Counted from the first letter of the stretch, positions 1 to 8,164 are shown. The stretch is 27,698 bases of DNA from UBA9619 sp964630665 (GCA_964630665.1 CAZVVN010000040.1:1-27698); one strand, 5' to 3'. Notes: generated by a model from the letters alone, not told the origin. Made by a program: numbers and translations.

Positions 1-1
1 G

Positions 2-691
2 AGTCTTGAAGAACAATGGGATATCAAAGGCCTGGAAAGTGATCTTCAGACAAACTTCGGCCTGTCAATGCCGGTGGCCGAGTGGCTTGATAAGGACAAC
101 GATCTGCATGAAGAATCTCTTCGCCGGCGAGTCGAAGACCAGATCGGCACGGCTTACACCCAGAAAGGGGATTCGGTCGGAGAGCCGGTCATGCGTCACC
201 TGGAAAAAGCGGTCATGCTCCGTGTTCTGGACGAGCAGTGGAAGGAGCACCTTGCCCAGATGGACCATTTGCGTCAGGGGATCGGGCTGCGAGGCTACGC
301 CCAGAAAAATCCGAAGCAGGAATACAAGCGGGAAGCCTTTGAGATGTTCACCGATGTCCTGAACCGTGTGAAGCACGAAACGATATCGATTCTTTCCAAG
401 GTCCAGATCCAGACCGAGGCGGAGGTGGAGCAACTGGAGGTGCAACGGCGTGAGCAGGATAACAGAGCACGGGAATACCTCCACCCGGAGGCGGCGCTGG
501 AACGGCCACAGGCCGGGGCCGAAGTGCCGGTCCAAGCCGCTGCCGGTCTAGCGGGCTCTGGCGTACTGCCTGATGCGGCGGCGGATCAGGCTGTGCAGCC
601 GTTTGTCCGCAGCCAGCCGAAGGTGGGCCGTAATGCCCCGTGCCCCTGTGGCTCCGGGAAGAAGTACAAGCACTGTCACGGAAAACTCTGA
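2..691 (+). CDS. secA: Protein translocase ATPase SecA, C-terminal part (5' end outside window)
   Basis: SecA is the cytoplasmic motor that pushes unfolded preproteins through SecYEG. Only the last 229 codons are present; the frame is open from base 2, so the gene begins outside the window. The visible part corresponds to the helical wing/scaffold region: the segment around VMLRVLDEQWKEHLAQMDHL and the following GIGLRGYAQKNPKQEYKREA are highly typical of SecA. A variable linker rich in Glu, Ala and Pro follows, and the protein ends in the zinc-binding SEC-C motif (GRNAPCPCGSGKKYKHCHGKL region: CxC, then eight residues, then CH). This motif binds SecB and ribosomes in the family. argJ starts 33 bp downstream on the same strand, so the two may be cotranscribed. 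The identification is very secure. Confidence 0.97.
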   Translation, partial: SLEEQWDIKGLESDLQTNFGLSMPVAEWLDKDNDLHEESLRRRVEDQIGTAYTQKGDSVGEPVMRHLEKAVMLRVLDEQWKEHLAQMDHLRQGIGLRGYAQKNPKQEYKREAFEMFTDVLNRVKHETISILSKVQIQTEAEVEQLEVQRREQDNRAREYLHPEAALERPQAGAEVPVQAAAGLAGSGVLPDAAADQAVQPFVRSQPKVGRNAPCPCGSGKKYKHCHGKL

Positions 692-724
692 CCCCAGGCA
701 GCGTCGGGATGGTAGACGGATAAC

Positions 725-1960
725 GTGCCAAATGTGACCAGATCGCCGTTTGCTCCAGCACGCTTTCCCCGCATGCCTGCGGTTGAAGGTGTTCGTCTGG
801 CTGTGTACTCGGCAGGCATCAAGTACCAGGGTCGACCTGACATACTGCTGGCTGCACTGGATCCGGGTACCACTGTTGCCGGCTCGTTTACGCGCTCGAG
901 TACCGCTTCTGCACCGGTAGCCTGGTGCCGGAAACGGGTTCCCCGGGGGCGAGTGCGGGCTCTGCTGGTCAACAGCGGCAATGCCAACGCATTTACCGGA
1001 CAGCAGGGTGTTCAGGTTGTCAGGTGGGCGGCTGGGGCTGTCGCTCAGAGGCTGGCGTGCCGTCCGTCGGACGTGTTGATCGCCTCTACAGGGGTCATTG
1101 GCGAACCGCTGCCGATTGAGCGTATACATGCTGCACTGCCAAAGCTTGTCGATCGTCTGGGGCGCGATGGATGGTCGGACGCGGCGCGGGCGATCACCAC
1201 AACCGATACTTTTTCGAAGGGGGTTTCCCGAGTCTGCCAGATCGCAGGCCAGAAGGTGACCCTCTCGGGAATCGCTAAGGGGTCCGGTATGATTGCCCCG
1301 GATATGGCGACCATGCTGGTCTTTGTGTTTACGGATGCGAGGATTTCAGCCGACATCCTCCAATCGTTGCACAATGCTGCTGTAGGCCAGTCATTTAACT
1401 GTATTACCGTAGACAGTGACACCTCGACCAGCGACAGTGTCGTACTGTCGGCTACCGGCAAGGCGATGAACCAGCGACCCTCGAAGGCTTCCGATCCAAT
1501 TCTGAAGGATTTTAGGAAGGCGCTGCTCTCGCTTTACGTCGATTTGGCGACTCAGGTTGTTAAGGACGGCGAAGGTGCGAGCAAGTTTATTACGGTGGAT
1601 GTCTCCGGTGCCAGTTCGCGTACAGCGGCACGCGCAGTCGGGTTGGCCATCGCAAATTCTCCGTTGGTCAAGACAGCGATGGCCGGCGAAGACGCTAACT
1701 GGGGACGTATCGTGATGGCTGTCGGCAAGTCCGGAGCCCGTGTAGACCAGAGTTTACTGACCGTGTCTATCGGTGGCGTAATGATTGCCCAGGCCGGAGA
1801 ACGGATCGAGAGCTTTCTCGAGTCCGACGTCGAACAGCACCTCAAGGGCACGGATATCCAGATCGCCGTTGACCTTGGGCTTGGTCGTGGCCGGGCACGG
1901 GTCTGGACCTGCGATCTGACGCACGAGTACATCCGGATCAACGCCGAGTACCGTAGTTGA
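725..1960 (+). CDS. argJ: Bifunctional glutamate N-acetyltransferase / ornithine acetyltransferase ArgJ
   Basis: ArgJ transfers the acetyl group from N-acetylornithine to glutamate (the cyclic arginine pathway); many members also use acetyl-CoA and glutamate. The 411-residue protein has the family's usual length. Hallmarks are LLVNSGNANAFTG near residues 80-92 and the self-cleavage site KGSGMIAPDMATMLVF, in which Thr196 would become the N-terminal nucleophile of the beta chain. The C-terminal part carries GEDANWGRIVMAVGKSGA. The start is GTG at 725; no better in-frame ATG fits the family N terminus, and the ribosome binding site is weak. The gene lies 33 bp after secA. The sequence does not show whether it is the mono- or bifunctional form. 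Confidence 0.96.
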   Translation: MPNVTRSPFAPARFPRMPAVEGVRLAVYSAGIKYQGRPDILLAALDPGTTVAGSFTRSSTASAPVAWCRKRVPRGRVRALLVNSGNANAFTGQQGVQVVRWAAGAVAQRLACRPSDVLIASTGVIGEPLPIERIHAALPKLVDRLGRDGWSDAARAITTTDTFSKGVSRVCQIAGQKVTLSGIAKGSGMIAPDMATMLVFVFTDARISADILQSLHNAAVGQSFNCITVDSDTSTSDSVVLSATGKAMNQRPSKASDPILKDFRKALLSLYVDLATQVVKDGEGASKFITVDVSGASSRTAARAVGLAIANSPLVKTAMAGEDANWGRIVMAVGKSGARVDQSLLTVSIGGVMIAQAGERIESFLESDVEQHLKGTDIQIAVDLGLGRGRARVWTCDLTHEYIRINAEYRS

Positions 1961-2114
1961 GCAATTGGTCCTGTTGTTCAGGAGTATGGTTGCGATCAGC
2001 ACCGGTCACTACCTGTCAAGGGTGCAGGCCAATTGGAATATTTCTGTTTGTCAGGCGATAACGCCGGCGCCCTATTGGTGGGTTGAGGCGACTGAACTCA
2101 GGGCGCTGGCTCCA

Positions 2115-2130
2115 GGTCCGCGATCGGACC
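2115..2130. terminator. Possible hairpin between convergent argJ and coaE
   Basis: GGTCCG (2115-2120), a CGAT loop and CGGACC (2125-2130) form a perfect 6-bp stem in the gap between argJ (+) and coaE (-). There is no clear T run on either side, so it may be a weak bidirectional terminator or nothing. The rest of the 197-bp gap holds nothing recognisable. Confidence 0.25.
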
Positions 2131-2157
2131 AGCAGCATTTGCTCTTACTGCTTGTTC

Positions 2158-2763
2158 TTATGAATGAAGTGCTTTGGCCAGCATCAGGTACCGGCTGTGC
2201 AGTGTATCGACCTGCCGATACAGTTCGGGGATCGAGCCATTGTTCATCAGCAGGTCATCTGCCGACTGGCGTCTTACCTGCGATGATGCCTGGGATCGGA
2301 AAATTGCATTGATCTGGCTGTGTGTCAGACTGCTTCGGTCGCGAATCCATTGTCGGCGCCGCGCCTGCGTCGCTTCAATCACCAGCACACGGTCGAAACT
2401 GTCCTGCTGGCCGGTCTCTATCAGAAGGGGTATCGAGAATACGCCATACGGAGCACTCGTACGTGCTGCGGCATGATTCATCCGTTTGCGAATCTCCGGA
2501 TGAAGAATAGCCTCCAGTCGCCGGCGGGCACCGCGGTTCTTGAATATGATCTCTCTTAATGCCGAACGATCAAGGCTGCCGTCGGAAAGGATTAAGCTGT
2601 CACCAAATTGCTTGGCGATACGATTGACCGCAGGCTCTCCAGTTCGCGTTATTTCGCGGGAGACTTCGTCTGCGTCGAACACCGGTACGCTCAGCTCACG
2701 AAAACGGTTTGTGACGGTTGTCTTACCCGAGCCGATGCCTCCAGTGAGTGCGACCTTCAGCAC
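2158..2763 (-). CDS. coaE: Dephospho-CoA kinase
   Basis: CoaE phosphorylates the 3'-hydroxyl of dephospho-CoA, the last step of coenzyme A synthesis, in the cytoplasm. The protein begins VLKVALTGGIGSGKTTVTNRF with a Walker A P-loop, followed by VFDADEVSREI (the CoaE DxD-type segment), LHPEIRKRM and FSIPLLIETG, all typical of the family. The open frame extends upstream to 2886, but those 41 residues do not resemble CoaE. The GTG at 2763 gives 201 residues, the usual size, and lies 4 bp after the pilD stop, which suggests translational coupling. The pilB-pilC-pilD-coaE order is shared with Pseudomonas. The identification is secure. Confidence 0.95.
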   Translation of the reverse strand: MLKVALTGGIGSGKTTVTNRFRELSVPVFDADEVSREITRTGEPAVNRIAKQFGDSLILSDGSLDRSALREIIFKNRGARRRLEAILHPEIRKRMNHAAARTSAPYGVFSIPLLIETGQQDSFDRVLVIEATQARRRQWIRDRSSLTHSQINAIFRSQASSQVRRQSADDLLMNNGSIPELYRQVDTLHSRYLMLAKALHS

Positions 2764-2767
2764 GTTT

Positions 2768-3640
2768 TCAGAAACTGATGGCGGCGAACTGCAGGTAGGC
2801 AGCCAGCAAGGTGTCGCCCCACAGAAGCGCGATCCAGCCGGCCACGGCAAGGTAAGGTCCGAAGGGAAGAGGTTGCCGCGCCTCACGTGGAGTCAACAGG
2901 ATCAATGTGATTCCGATGACTGCACCGCACAGTGAGGCGAACAGCAGAACCAGTGGTAACATCTGCCAGCCAAGCCAGGCGCCTAGTACGGCCAGTAGTT
3001 TGAAGTCACCATAACCGAAACCTTCGCGTCCGCTGATCATCCGGTACACGTGAAAGATGATCCACAGCACCAGGTAACCGGAGACGGCTCCGATCACCGC
3101 AGACCCGAGGTCACAGAATCCCCCGGCCAGGTTAACCAGCAGCCCGAGCCACAATAATGGCAGGGTGATGACATCGGGGAGCAGCATGTGGTCTAGGTCA
3201 ACGAAACTGAGAACAATCAGTCCCCAGGTCAGAATGAGTGCAGCGGCAAGCTGCCAGTCCAGACCCAGGACCCAGACGACTGTGATTGACAACAGGGCAG
3301 TCAGTGCCTCCACCGCGGGATAGCGGAGCGAGATATGAGCATCACAGTGCGAGCATCTGCCCCGCAGCAGGACGTAACTCAGCACCGGGATGTTTTCCCA
3401 CCAGTGGATCGACTGCTTGCAGGTCGGGCATCGTGAACCAGGCCGAACCAGACCCGGAGGCGGCTTGGCCGGGTCTCCTACTGTGTCAGGCGACCCTGCG
3501 GAAGTCTGCCACTGCCAGGCCAGTCGCGGCGGCAGGCGCAGAATCACGACGTTGAGAAAACTGCCGACGGCGAGACCCACTACAGCGATCAGCAACAGTA
3601 CAGCAGCAGGAGTACCGTGCACAAGCGGAATCACATCCAC
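2768..3640 (-). CDS. pilD: Type IV prepilin leader peptidase / N-methyltransferase PilD
   Basis: PilD is an inner-membrane aspartyl protease that removes the short leader of prepilins and methylates the new N-terminal residue. Near the N terminus a membrane segment contains GSFLNVVILRLP. The cytoplasmic loop has the two CxxC pairs (CPTC and CSHC) flanking HWWENIPVLSYVLLRGRC, as in zinc-containing PilD. Catalytic aspartates lie in VDLDHMLLPD and in the GxGD motif GYGDFKLL; several membrane segments follow. The open frame runs up to 3739 inside pilC, but that extension is unlike PilD. I chose GTG at 3640, giving 290 residues; GTGs at 3634 and 3622 are alternatives and no ribosome binding site decides. 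Substrates are probably the two pilins at 7095-8054. Confidence 0.94.
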   Translation of the reverse strand: MDVIPLVHGTPAAVLLLIAVVGLAVGSFLNVVILRLPPRLAWQWQTSAGSPDTVGDPAKPPPGLVRPGSRCPTCKQSIHWWENIPVLSYVLLRGRCSHCDAHISLRYPAVEALTALLSITVVWVLGLDWQLAAALILTWGLIVLSFVDLDHMLLPDVITLPLLWLGLLVNLAGGFCDLGSAVIGAVSGYLVLWIIFHVYRMISGREGFGYGDFKLLAVLGAWLGWQMLPLVLLFASLCGAVIGITLILLTPREARQPLPFGPYLAVAGWIALLWGDTLLAAYLQFAAISF

Positions 3641-3677
3641 CTTGTTGTTGTAGGTGGCCCAGGCAGTCCGATACTTT

Positions 3678-4895
3678 TCAGACGACCGAGCCCATTTTGA
3701 AGATTGGCAGGTACATACCGACCACCAGGGTCCCAACAAGGCCGCCCAGCACCACCATCATCAGCGGTTCGATCAGTTTGCTCATGTTGTCGACCATCTC
3801 GCGAACTTCACTCTCGTAGAAGTCGGCTGCCTTGTTGAGCATCTCCTCGATTGAGCCAGAATCTTCGCCGGTGTTAGTCATCTGGATCACCATCGTCGGG
3901 AAAAGACCGGTATCTGCCATTGAAGCCGACAGGGAACGCCCGGTACTGACAGCTTCTCGAATTTCCAGGCAGGCGTCTTGGTAGACGCTGCTGCCGGTGG
4001 CACCGGATACCGACGTGAGCGCTTCAACCAGTGGCACACCCGAGCCAAACATGGTCGCCAGGGTGCGGGCGTAACGGGAGATCGATGCCTTGCGGAGCAG
4101 GTTGCCAAAAACCGGCATTCTGAGGCTGAGTCGGTCGACCGCCCGTTGAAATCCGATCGAGCGTCGGTAGGACATGACGACAGCAACAATAACGATGGCC
4201 AGAACTGAGAATACACCCAGCCAGTAGTCCTGAACGAAGACGGACGCAGCAACAATTCCAGCGGTGAGGGCCGGCAGGCTGGCGCCAAAGCCCGTAAAAA
4301 GTGCCTCAAACTGGGGGACCACGAACAGTAGCAACAAAACGCTGACGCCAATCCCGACCACCAAAACTGCAGCAGGATAGAACAGAGCCCCCTTGATCTT
4401 GGCCTTAATCTCCTCCAGATTCTCCATGTAGTTGGCAATCTCTACCATAAGATTGTCGAGGTTACCTGAGCGTTCACCGACAGCTACCAGGTTGGTGTAC
4501 AGGTTGTCGAACTGTCGAGGGAAACGAGCCAGTGCCTCACTAAGGGCAGTGCCCCCTTCGACGTCTGAGCGGATGGCAGTGAAGATCTCGCGTATTCTCG
4601 GGTGATCGGTACCGCTGGCGATAGTCCCATAGGAGGTCGCGATTGGAATTCCTGCATTCAGCATGACCGCGAGCTGCCGGGTCGCGATCGCAATGTCTTT
4701 GCCTTTGAGCTTCTTCTGACCGAAAAGTGGCTTAGATTTCTTCTTAAGGCCCTTAACCCGTATACCCTGGCGCCTGAGGGTGGACCGTGCTTCGGCAGCA
4801 CTTGAGAATTCCAGTTCTCCGCCGGTCAGATTGCCCTGGCGATCAGAACCGGTCCACACGTAGGTGGCCATTGGCTTTTCTTTTCGACTAGCCAC
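3678..4895 (-). CDS. pilC: Type IV pilus inner-membrane platform protein PilC
   Basis: PilC is the polytopic platform protein that couples the PilB and PilT motors to pilin insertion. The 405-residue protein has the GspF/PilC layout: an N-terminal cytoplasmic part with YVWTGSDRQGNLTGGEL and the ARSTLRRQGIRVKGLKKK segment, then two repeated T2SSF domains. The first has LAVMLNAGIPI and ALARFPRQFDNLYTNLVAVGERSG; the second has LATMFGSGVPLVEAL and FPTMVIQMTNTGEDSG. Each is followed by membrane helices, the last near LMMVVLGGLVGTLVVGMYLPIF. The GTG at 4895 has GAGG about 6 bp upstream; an ATG at 4871 is the alternative. It starts 7 bp after the pilB stop, so it is clearly in the same operon. Confidence 0.96.
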   Translation of the reverse strand: MASRKEKPMATYVWTGSDRQGNLTGGELEFSSAAEARSTLRRQGIRVKGLKKKSKPLFGQKKLKGKDIAIATRQLAVMLNAGIPIATSYGTIASGTDHPRIREIFTAIRSDVEGGTALSEALARFPRQFDNLYTNLVAVGERSGNLDNLMVEIANYMENLEEIKAKIKGALFYPAAVLVVGIGVSVLLLLFVVPQFEALFTGFGASLPALTAGIVAASVFVQDYWLGVFSVLAIVIVAVVMSYRRSIGFQRAVDRLSLRMPVFGNLLRKASISRYARTLATMFGSGVPLVEALTSVSGATGSSVYQDACLEIREAVSTGRSLSASMADTGLFPTMVIQMTNTGEDSGSIEEMLNKAADFYESEVREMVDNMSKLIEPLMMVVLGGLVGTLVVGMYLPIFKMGSVV

Positions 4896-4902
4896 GAAAA
4901 CC

Positions 4903-6633
4903 TCAGAGGTTGGTGACCCGAAGGATTTCTTCCAGACTGGTTATACCGGCCTTGATCTTCTTCAGGCCTGATTGTCGGAGGGTACTCACGCCTTCATCAG
5001 TAGACTGTTGTTCGATCCGATCCTGTTCGGCACCGCGAATGATTAATCCAATCATGGCCTCGGTAATTGGCAGGACCTGGTAGATTCCAGTTCGTCCTTT
5101 GTAACCGGCAACACATTCGTCACAACCGACCGGTTTGTAGACGGTCAGATCCTCAAGGTCGCTTTCGTCAAAACCTGCTGAGAGCAGGACCTCCGGTGGG
5201 TGTTCGGCCTCCTGGCGACACTTTGTGCACAGCCGCCGGACCAATCTCTGAGCCATGATCAGATGAACCGAAGACGCTACATTGAACGGTTCTACCCCCA
5301 TGTTGAGCAGTCGAGTAATTGTGGCAGGTGCATCGTTTGTATGCAGCGTGGACAGAACAAGGTGCCCGGTCTGGGATGCCTTGATCGCGATGTCTGCCGT
5401 TTCAAGGTCCCGGATCTCACCGACCATGATGATGTCGGGATCCTGACGAAGGAACGCACGCAGCGCCATCGAGAAATCGAGATTGGCTTTCTCATTGATG
5501 GCGACCTGGTTAATACCTGGAACACTGATTTCGACAGGGTCTTCAACGCTGGAGATGTTGATATCTGGGGTGTTTAGCACGTTCAGAGCTGAATACAGCG
5601 AAACGGTTTTACCACTGCCTGTCGGGCCGGTTACGAGGATCATGCCGTACGGTCGCCTGATGGCTTCCTCGTAGAGACGGAACTGGTCGGACTCCAGTCC
5701 GAGTACTTCGAGACCGAGCGCAGCCCCGCTGCCGTCAAGGATACGGATGACAACTTTTTCTCCGAACTGGGTCGGGAGTGTGCTCACACGAAAATCTATG
5801 TCCTGTTGCTTGGACAGTTTCAATTTCATGCGGCCGTCTTGCGGAATTCGCCGCTCGGCAATGTTCAGGTTTGACAGGATCTTGATCCGGGCAACGATTC
5901 GGGGACCGAGCACTGAGGGTGCTGAGCCGATTTCCTGCAGTACACCGTCCTGGCGGTTCCGAATACGCAGTTTTTCTTCGTAGGGTTCGATATGGATATC
6001 GGATGCACCCTGCCGGATGGCGTCCATGAAAATCTTATTTACGAAGCGAACGACGGGCGTGTCGACCTCCGTCGCAGTCGGGTCATCGAGGTCGTCTTCA
6101 TCGCCGGCGCTAATCTCCAGTTCTTCGAGGCCATCGTCGGACAATTCGGCCAGTCCGGCCGAGACTCCGGTATTGCTTTGTTCGATGGATCGGGCCAGGA
6201 TTGCCGAGTCGACCAGGATGGCTTCGACGCCGAGTCCAGTCTGAAACTTGAACGCGTCAAGCCCGGCACTATCCGATGGGTCGGTGGTTGCCAGGAACAC
6301 TTTGGTGCCACGTTTATAAAGCGGCAAAACCCTGTGGGTCTCGATGAATTTGTTGTCAACCAGTCCGTCTGGGCAGGTTTCCAGATCGAATGAGCGCAGG
6401 TCCAGAAACGGCATGCCGAATTCCTCGGAAGCGCAGTGATAGATCCGTTCTCGATTCGCAACGCCATTCTGAAGAATCTGGGCGAGGAAGCTGTGACCGT
6501 TTTTTTCGGCTTCGTCCAGTATAGTCTCGGCCTGTTCGCGGTTGATCAGATCCTGCTCGATCATGCGGCGCGCAAGCCCGCCGAGGGCCGGTCCCCGCTC
6601 CGAGATAGCATAATCGGGTTGTGTGCTCGCCAT
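4903..6633 (-). CDS. pilB: Type IV pilus assembly ATPase PilB
   Basis: PilB is the cytoplasmic hexameric ATPase that powers pilus extension. Of 576 residues, about 1-160 form the N-terminal MshEN/GspE-N-like domain, which in relatives can bind cyclic di-GMP. The ATPase core has Walker A GPTGSGKT (336-343), the Asp box around SSVEDPVEI, Walker B DPDIIMVGE (398-406) and a His box around TGHLVLSTLHTNDA. Two CxxC pairs (C469/C472 and C504/C507) form the zinc site of the PilB/GspE family. Length and order match the family. It is the first gene of pilB-pilC-pilD-coaE and diverges from the pilins. The ATG at 6633 lacks an obvious Shine-Dalgarno sequence. A small oddity is RIRNRQDG where RxRxDG is common. 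Confidence 0.97.
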   Translation of the reverse strand: MASTQPDYAISERGPALGGLARRMIEQDLINREQAETILDEAEKNGHSFLAQILQNGVANRERIYHCASEEFGMPFLDLRSFDLETCPDGLVDNKFIETHRVLPLYKRGTKVFLATTDPSDSAGLDAFKFQTGLGVEAILVDSAILARSIEQSNTGVSAGLAELSDDGLEELEISAGDEDDLDDPTATEVDTPVVRFVNKIFMDAIRQGASDIHIEPYEEKLRIRNRQDGVLQEIGSAPSVLGPRIVARIKILSNLNIAERRIPQDGRMKLKLSKQQDIDFRVSTLPTQFGEKVVIRILDGSGAALGLEVLGLESDQFRLYEEAIRRPYGMILVTGPTGSGKTVSLYSALNVLNTPDINISSVEDPVEISVPGINQVAINEKANLDFSMALRAFLRQDPDIIMVGEIRDLETADIAIKASQTGHLVLSTLHTNDAPATITRLLNMGVEPFNVASSVHLIMAQRLVRRLCTKCRQEAEHPPEVLLSAGFDESDLEDLTVYKPVGCDECVAGYKGRTGIYQVLPITEAMIGLIIRGAEQDRIEQQSTDEGVSTLRQSGLKKIKAGITSLEEILRVTNL

Positions 6634-6672
6634 ATCTAGCGTTATCTATGATTTATTGTCGATCGAAGCACG

Positions 6673-6699
6673 AGTATAGCGCCAAATAGCGATGGTCAA
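6673..6699 (-). promoter_or_regulatory. Candidate sigma-70 promoter of pilB operon
   Basis: On the minus strand, TTGACC (6699-6694) and TATACT (6678-6673) each match five of six consensus bases. The spacer is only 15 bp, which is short. Transcription would start about 30 bp before the pilB ATG. Confidence 0.35.
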
Positions 6700-6886
6700 T
6701 GGGGCTTCCTGGCCGAGTGAGCACGCTCGTGCAAGGCGACTGGAGCCCGGGCTTCACTTGCGCCCTGCCCGTTGTGCTCTTTGAACGACTCGATCTTGCC
6801 CGAGCAACCAGTAAAACTCTGTACTGCAATAGGCACCGGAATTCCCTTCTCTCCTTTCTATAAATATTGTTAAATCAGTTAGTTAA

Positions 6887-6909
6887 AGGACCAGAAGTCC
6901 TGTTATAAT
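6887..6909 (+). promoter_or_regulatory. Extended -10 promoter of the pilin genes with adjoining inverted repeat
   Basis: TGTTATAAT at 6901-6909 is a consensus extended -10 element (TGn plus TATAAT); no good -35 is seen. Directly upstream, AGGAC (6887-6891), a 5-bp gap and GTCCT (6897-6901) form an inverted repeat abutting the -10, a plausible regulator site. It would leave a leader of roughly 180 nt before the first pilin ATG at 7095. Confidence 0.45.
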
Positions 6910-7094
6910 CTGCCAAAAGCGTACCATCCAATGCGATTCCTAGAGGTTGATTTGGTTGGCACATCCTGCTAAATATCGCCCGATGGCTGAGTAACAAGTA
7001 TCGCTTGTCAATAGTCTCCGAGACAGAACAACTGCTCCTAAGAGCAAAACTGTCAAGAATTTCATGACCGAGACGGACGCAAAGAGACAGGGCA

Positions 7095-7532
7095 ATGCCA
7101 GAGATACAAAAGGGTTTTACCTTGATCGAATTGATGATCGTGGTTGCGATCATAGCTATTCTGGCGGCTATCGCGGTTCCCCAATACCGGAACTACACCG
7201 CCCGGTCGCAGTCTACCGAGGGACTGACCTTGGCAAGTGCAACCAAGACCGCGATGATCGAATACCAGGACAACAACGGCACCTGGCCGACCAACAACAC
7301 CCTAGCTGGAATTGATCCCAAGGCCAATCACGTAGGTACGTATGTGAATTCCGTGGAGGTTAACTCGAATGTAATAACGATCTCGTTTGGCAGTGGCGTC
7401 CACTCCGGCGAGACAATTACATTAACGGCGTCAGACGAGGGTGGCTCGATCTCCTGGCTTTGTGCAGCGAGCGCGATTCCAGGGAGCCAGCTACCGACGA
7501 TTTGCTACGGATCGGATGAGACTGCTCCCTAG
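7095..7532 (+). CDS. pilA: Type IV pilin (PilA-like), first tandem copy
   Basis: This is a structural subunit of the type IV pilus, processed by PilD. The 145-residue precursor has a 7-residue leader (MPEIQKG) and then FTLIELMIVVAIIAILAAIAVPQY, with Gly at -1, Phe at +1 and Glu at +5 of the mature protein, as in class IVa pilins. A soluble domain follows; it ends in a cysteine pair (SWLC...PTIC) that would form the disulfide-bounded D-region. The start is fixed by the leader; a GACAGGGCA sequence precedes the ATG. The gene lies divergent to pilB and 96 bp before a second pilin. Codons for about residues 63-122 are identical at DNA level to that second pilin. Whether this copy or the next is the main subunit cannot be told from the sequence. 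Confidence 0.95.
   Translation: MPEIQKGFTLIELMIVVAIIAILAAIAVPQYRNYTARSQSTEGLTLASATKTAMIEYQDNNGTWPTNNTLAGIDPKANHVGTYVNSVEVNSNVITISFGSGVHSGETITLTASDEGGSISWLCAASAIPGSQLPTICYGSDETAP
7282..7457 (+). repeat. 176-bp perfect direct repeat, copy 1 (inside first pilin)
   Basis: The sequence is identical base for base to 7816-7991, offset 534 bp. It codes for the middle and most of the C-terminal half of the pilin, from TWP/AWP to SW, in the same reading frame in both genes. Flanking coding sequence on both sides is clearly diverged. Confidence 0.97.
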
Positions 7533-7628
7533 ATTTCTTATTCATGTTATCGTTAGCCTCTAGCTGCAGCAGGGAAAGTGACTAGGATCATATTTACAGT
7601 AACCGACACAGTCCAAGGAGACAGGGCA

Positions 7629-8054
7629 ATGCGAAAGATACAAAAGGGTTTTACACTGATCGAACTGATGATCGTGGTTGCGATTATTGGTATTCTGGCA
7701 GCCATCGCCATCCCCCAGTACCAGAACTACACCGCCCGGGCGCAGTCTACCGAAGCCATGGCGATTGCCTCAGCGGCCAAAACTGGGGTGGCCGAATACC
7801 AGAATATGAATAACGCCTGGCCGACCAACAACACCCTAGCTGGAATTGATCCCAAGGCCAATCACGTAGGTACGTATGTGAATTCCGTGGAGGTTAACTC
7901 GAATGTAATAACGATCTCGTTTGGCAGTGGCGTCCACTCCGGCGAGACAATTACATTAACGGCGTCAGACGAGGGTGGCTCGATCTCCTGGTTGTGTGAA
8001 GCCTCTGTAATTAAAGATAATCAGTTACCCACTATATGCCAGGGTCAACCTTAA
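7629..8054 (+). CDS. Type IV pilin (PilA-like), second tandem copy
   Basis: This is the second pilin subunit gene, 141 residues, with leader MRKIQKG and then FTLIELMIVVAIIGILAAIAIPQY. The open frame reaches back to 7578, but the PilD leader and an AAGGAG ribosome binding site 8 bp upstream fix the ATG at 7629. The N-terminal third resembles the first pilin with many silent and some amino-acid changes. The next roughly 60 residues are identical, and the D-region (CEASVIKDNQLPTIC) and tail differ again. The stronger ribosome binding site suggests good translation. It is probably cotranscribed with the first pilin, since no convincing terminator or promoter lies in the 96-bp gap. It could be an alternative major subunit or a minor variant. 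Confidence 0.93.
   Translation: MRKIQKGFTLIELMIVVAIIGILAAIAIPQYQNYTARAQSTEAMAIASAAKTGVAEYQNMNNAWPTNNTLAGIDPKANHVGTYVNSVEVNSNVITISFGSGVHSGETITLTASDEGGSISWLCEASVIKDNQLPTICQGQP
7816..7991 (+). repeat. 176-bp perfect direct repeat, copy 2 (inside second pilin)
   Basis: This is the partner of 7282-7457. Identity begins at CCTGG (preceded by G here, A in copy 1) and ends after TCCTGG (followed by T here, C in copy 1). Confidence 0.97.
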
Positions 8055-8118
8055 GTATTTTATTCGAGCTGTTGTCGGTTTATAGCTGCGACCCCGGTCT
8101 TCGTTCCAAAAATCGGGG

Positions 8119-8164
8119 AGCGGCAGGGCCCGCCGCTTAGTGGGCCACATATAGCGTAGTGGCC
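8119..8164. terminator. Two consecutive hairpins between convergent pilin and comF genes
   Basis: AGCGGC/GCCGCT (8119-8124 with 8132-8137, 7-nt loop) is followed by GGCCAC/GTGGCC (8143-8148 with 8159-8164, 10-nt loop). Both stems are perfect 6-mers in the 149-bp gap between convergent genes. Neither has a T run, so a role in ending transcription is only suggested. Confidence 0.3.

Larger units (their letters stand above)
6634..7094. other. Divergent pilB / pilin intergenic region (461 bp)
   Basis: I see no gene here. It is visibly more AT-rich than its surroundings in its right half. It holds a candidate pilB promoter (6673-6699, -), a small GC-rich palindromic patch (GCACG-CT-CGTGC at 6721-6732 and AGCCCGGGCT just after), and an extended -10 promoter toward the pilins at 6901-6909. 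I looked for a sigma-54 (GG-N10-GC) promoter, common for pilA, and found none that fits. Confidence 0.6.

Noticed and set aside
1965..2312. A 115-codon plus-strand frame after argJ, where a mutT gene might be expected.
   Set aside because: The translation has no Nudix box or other family feature and runs into coaE on the opposite strand.
2764..2886. Upstream extension of the coaE frame.
   Set aside because: The 41 residues lie inside pilD coding sequence and precede the normal CoaE N terminus.
6831..6846. AGGCACCGGAATTCCC as a sigma-54 promoter.
   Set aside because: The spacing fits, but the -12 element reads CC instead of GC, and the leader would be about 240 nt.
6954..6971. Sigma-54-like sequence TTGGCACATCCTGCT upstream of the first pilin.
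   Set aside because: The GG and GC elements are only 8 bases apart instead of 10, which sigma-54 does not tolerate.
7282..7991. Repeats in the pilin region as a CRISPR or mobile element.
   Set aside because: There are only two copies, both in frame inside homologous pilin genes, with no terminal inverted repeats or transposase.
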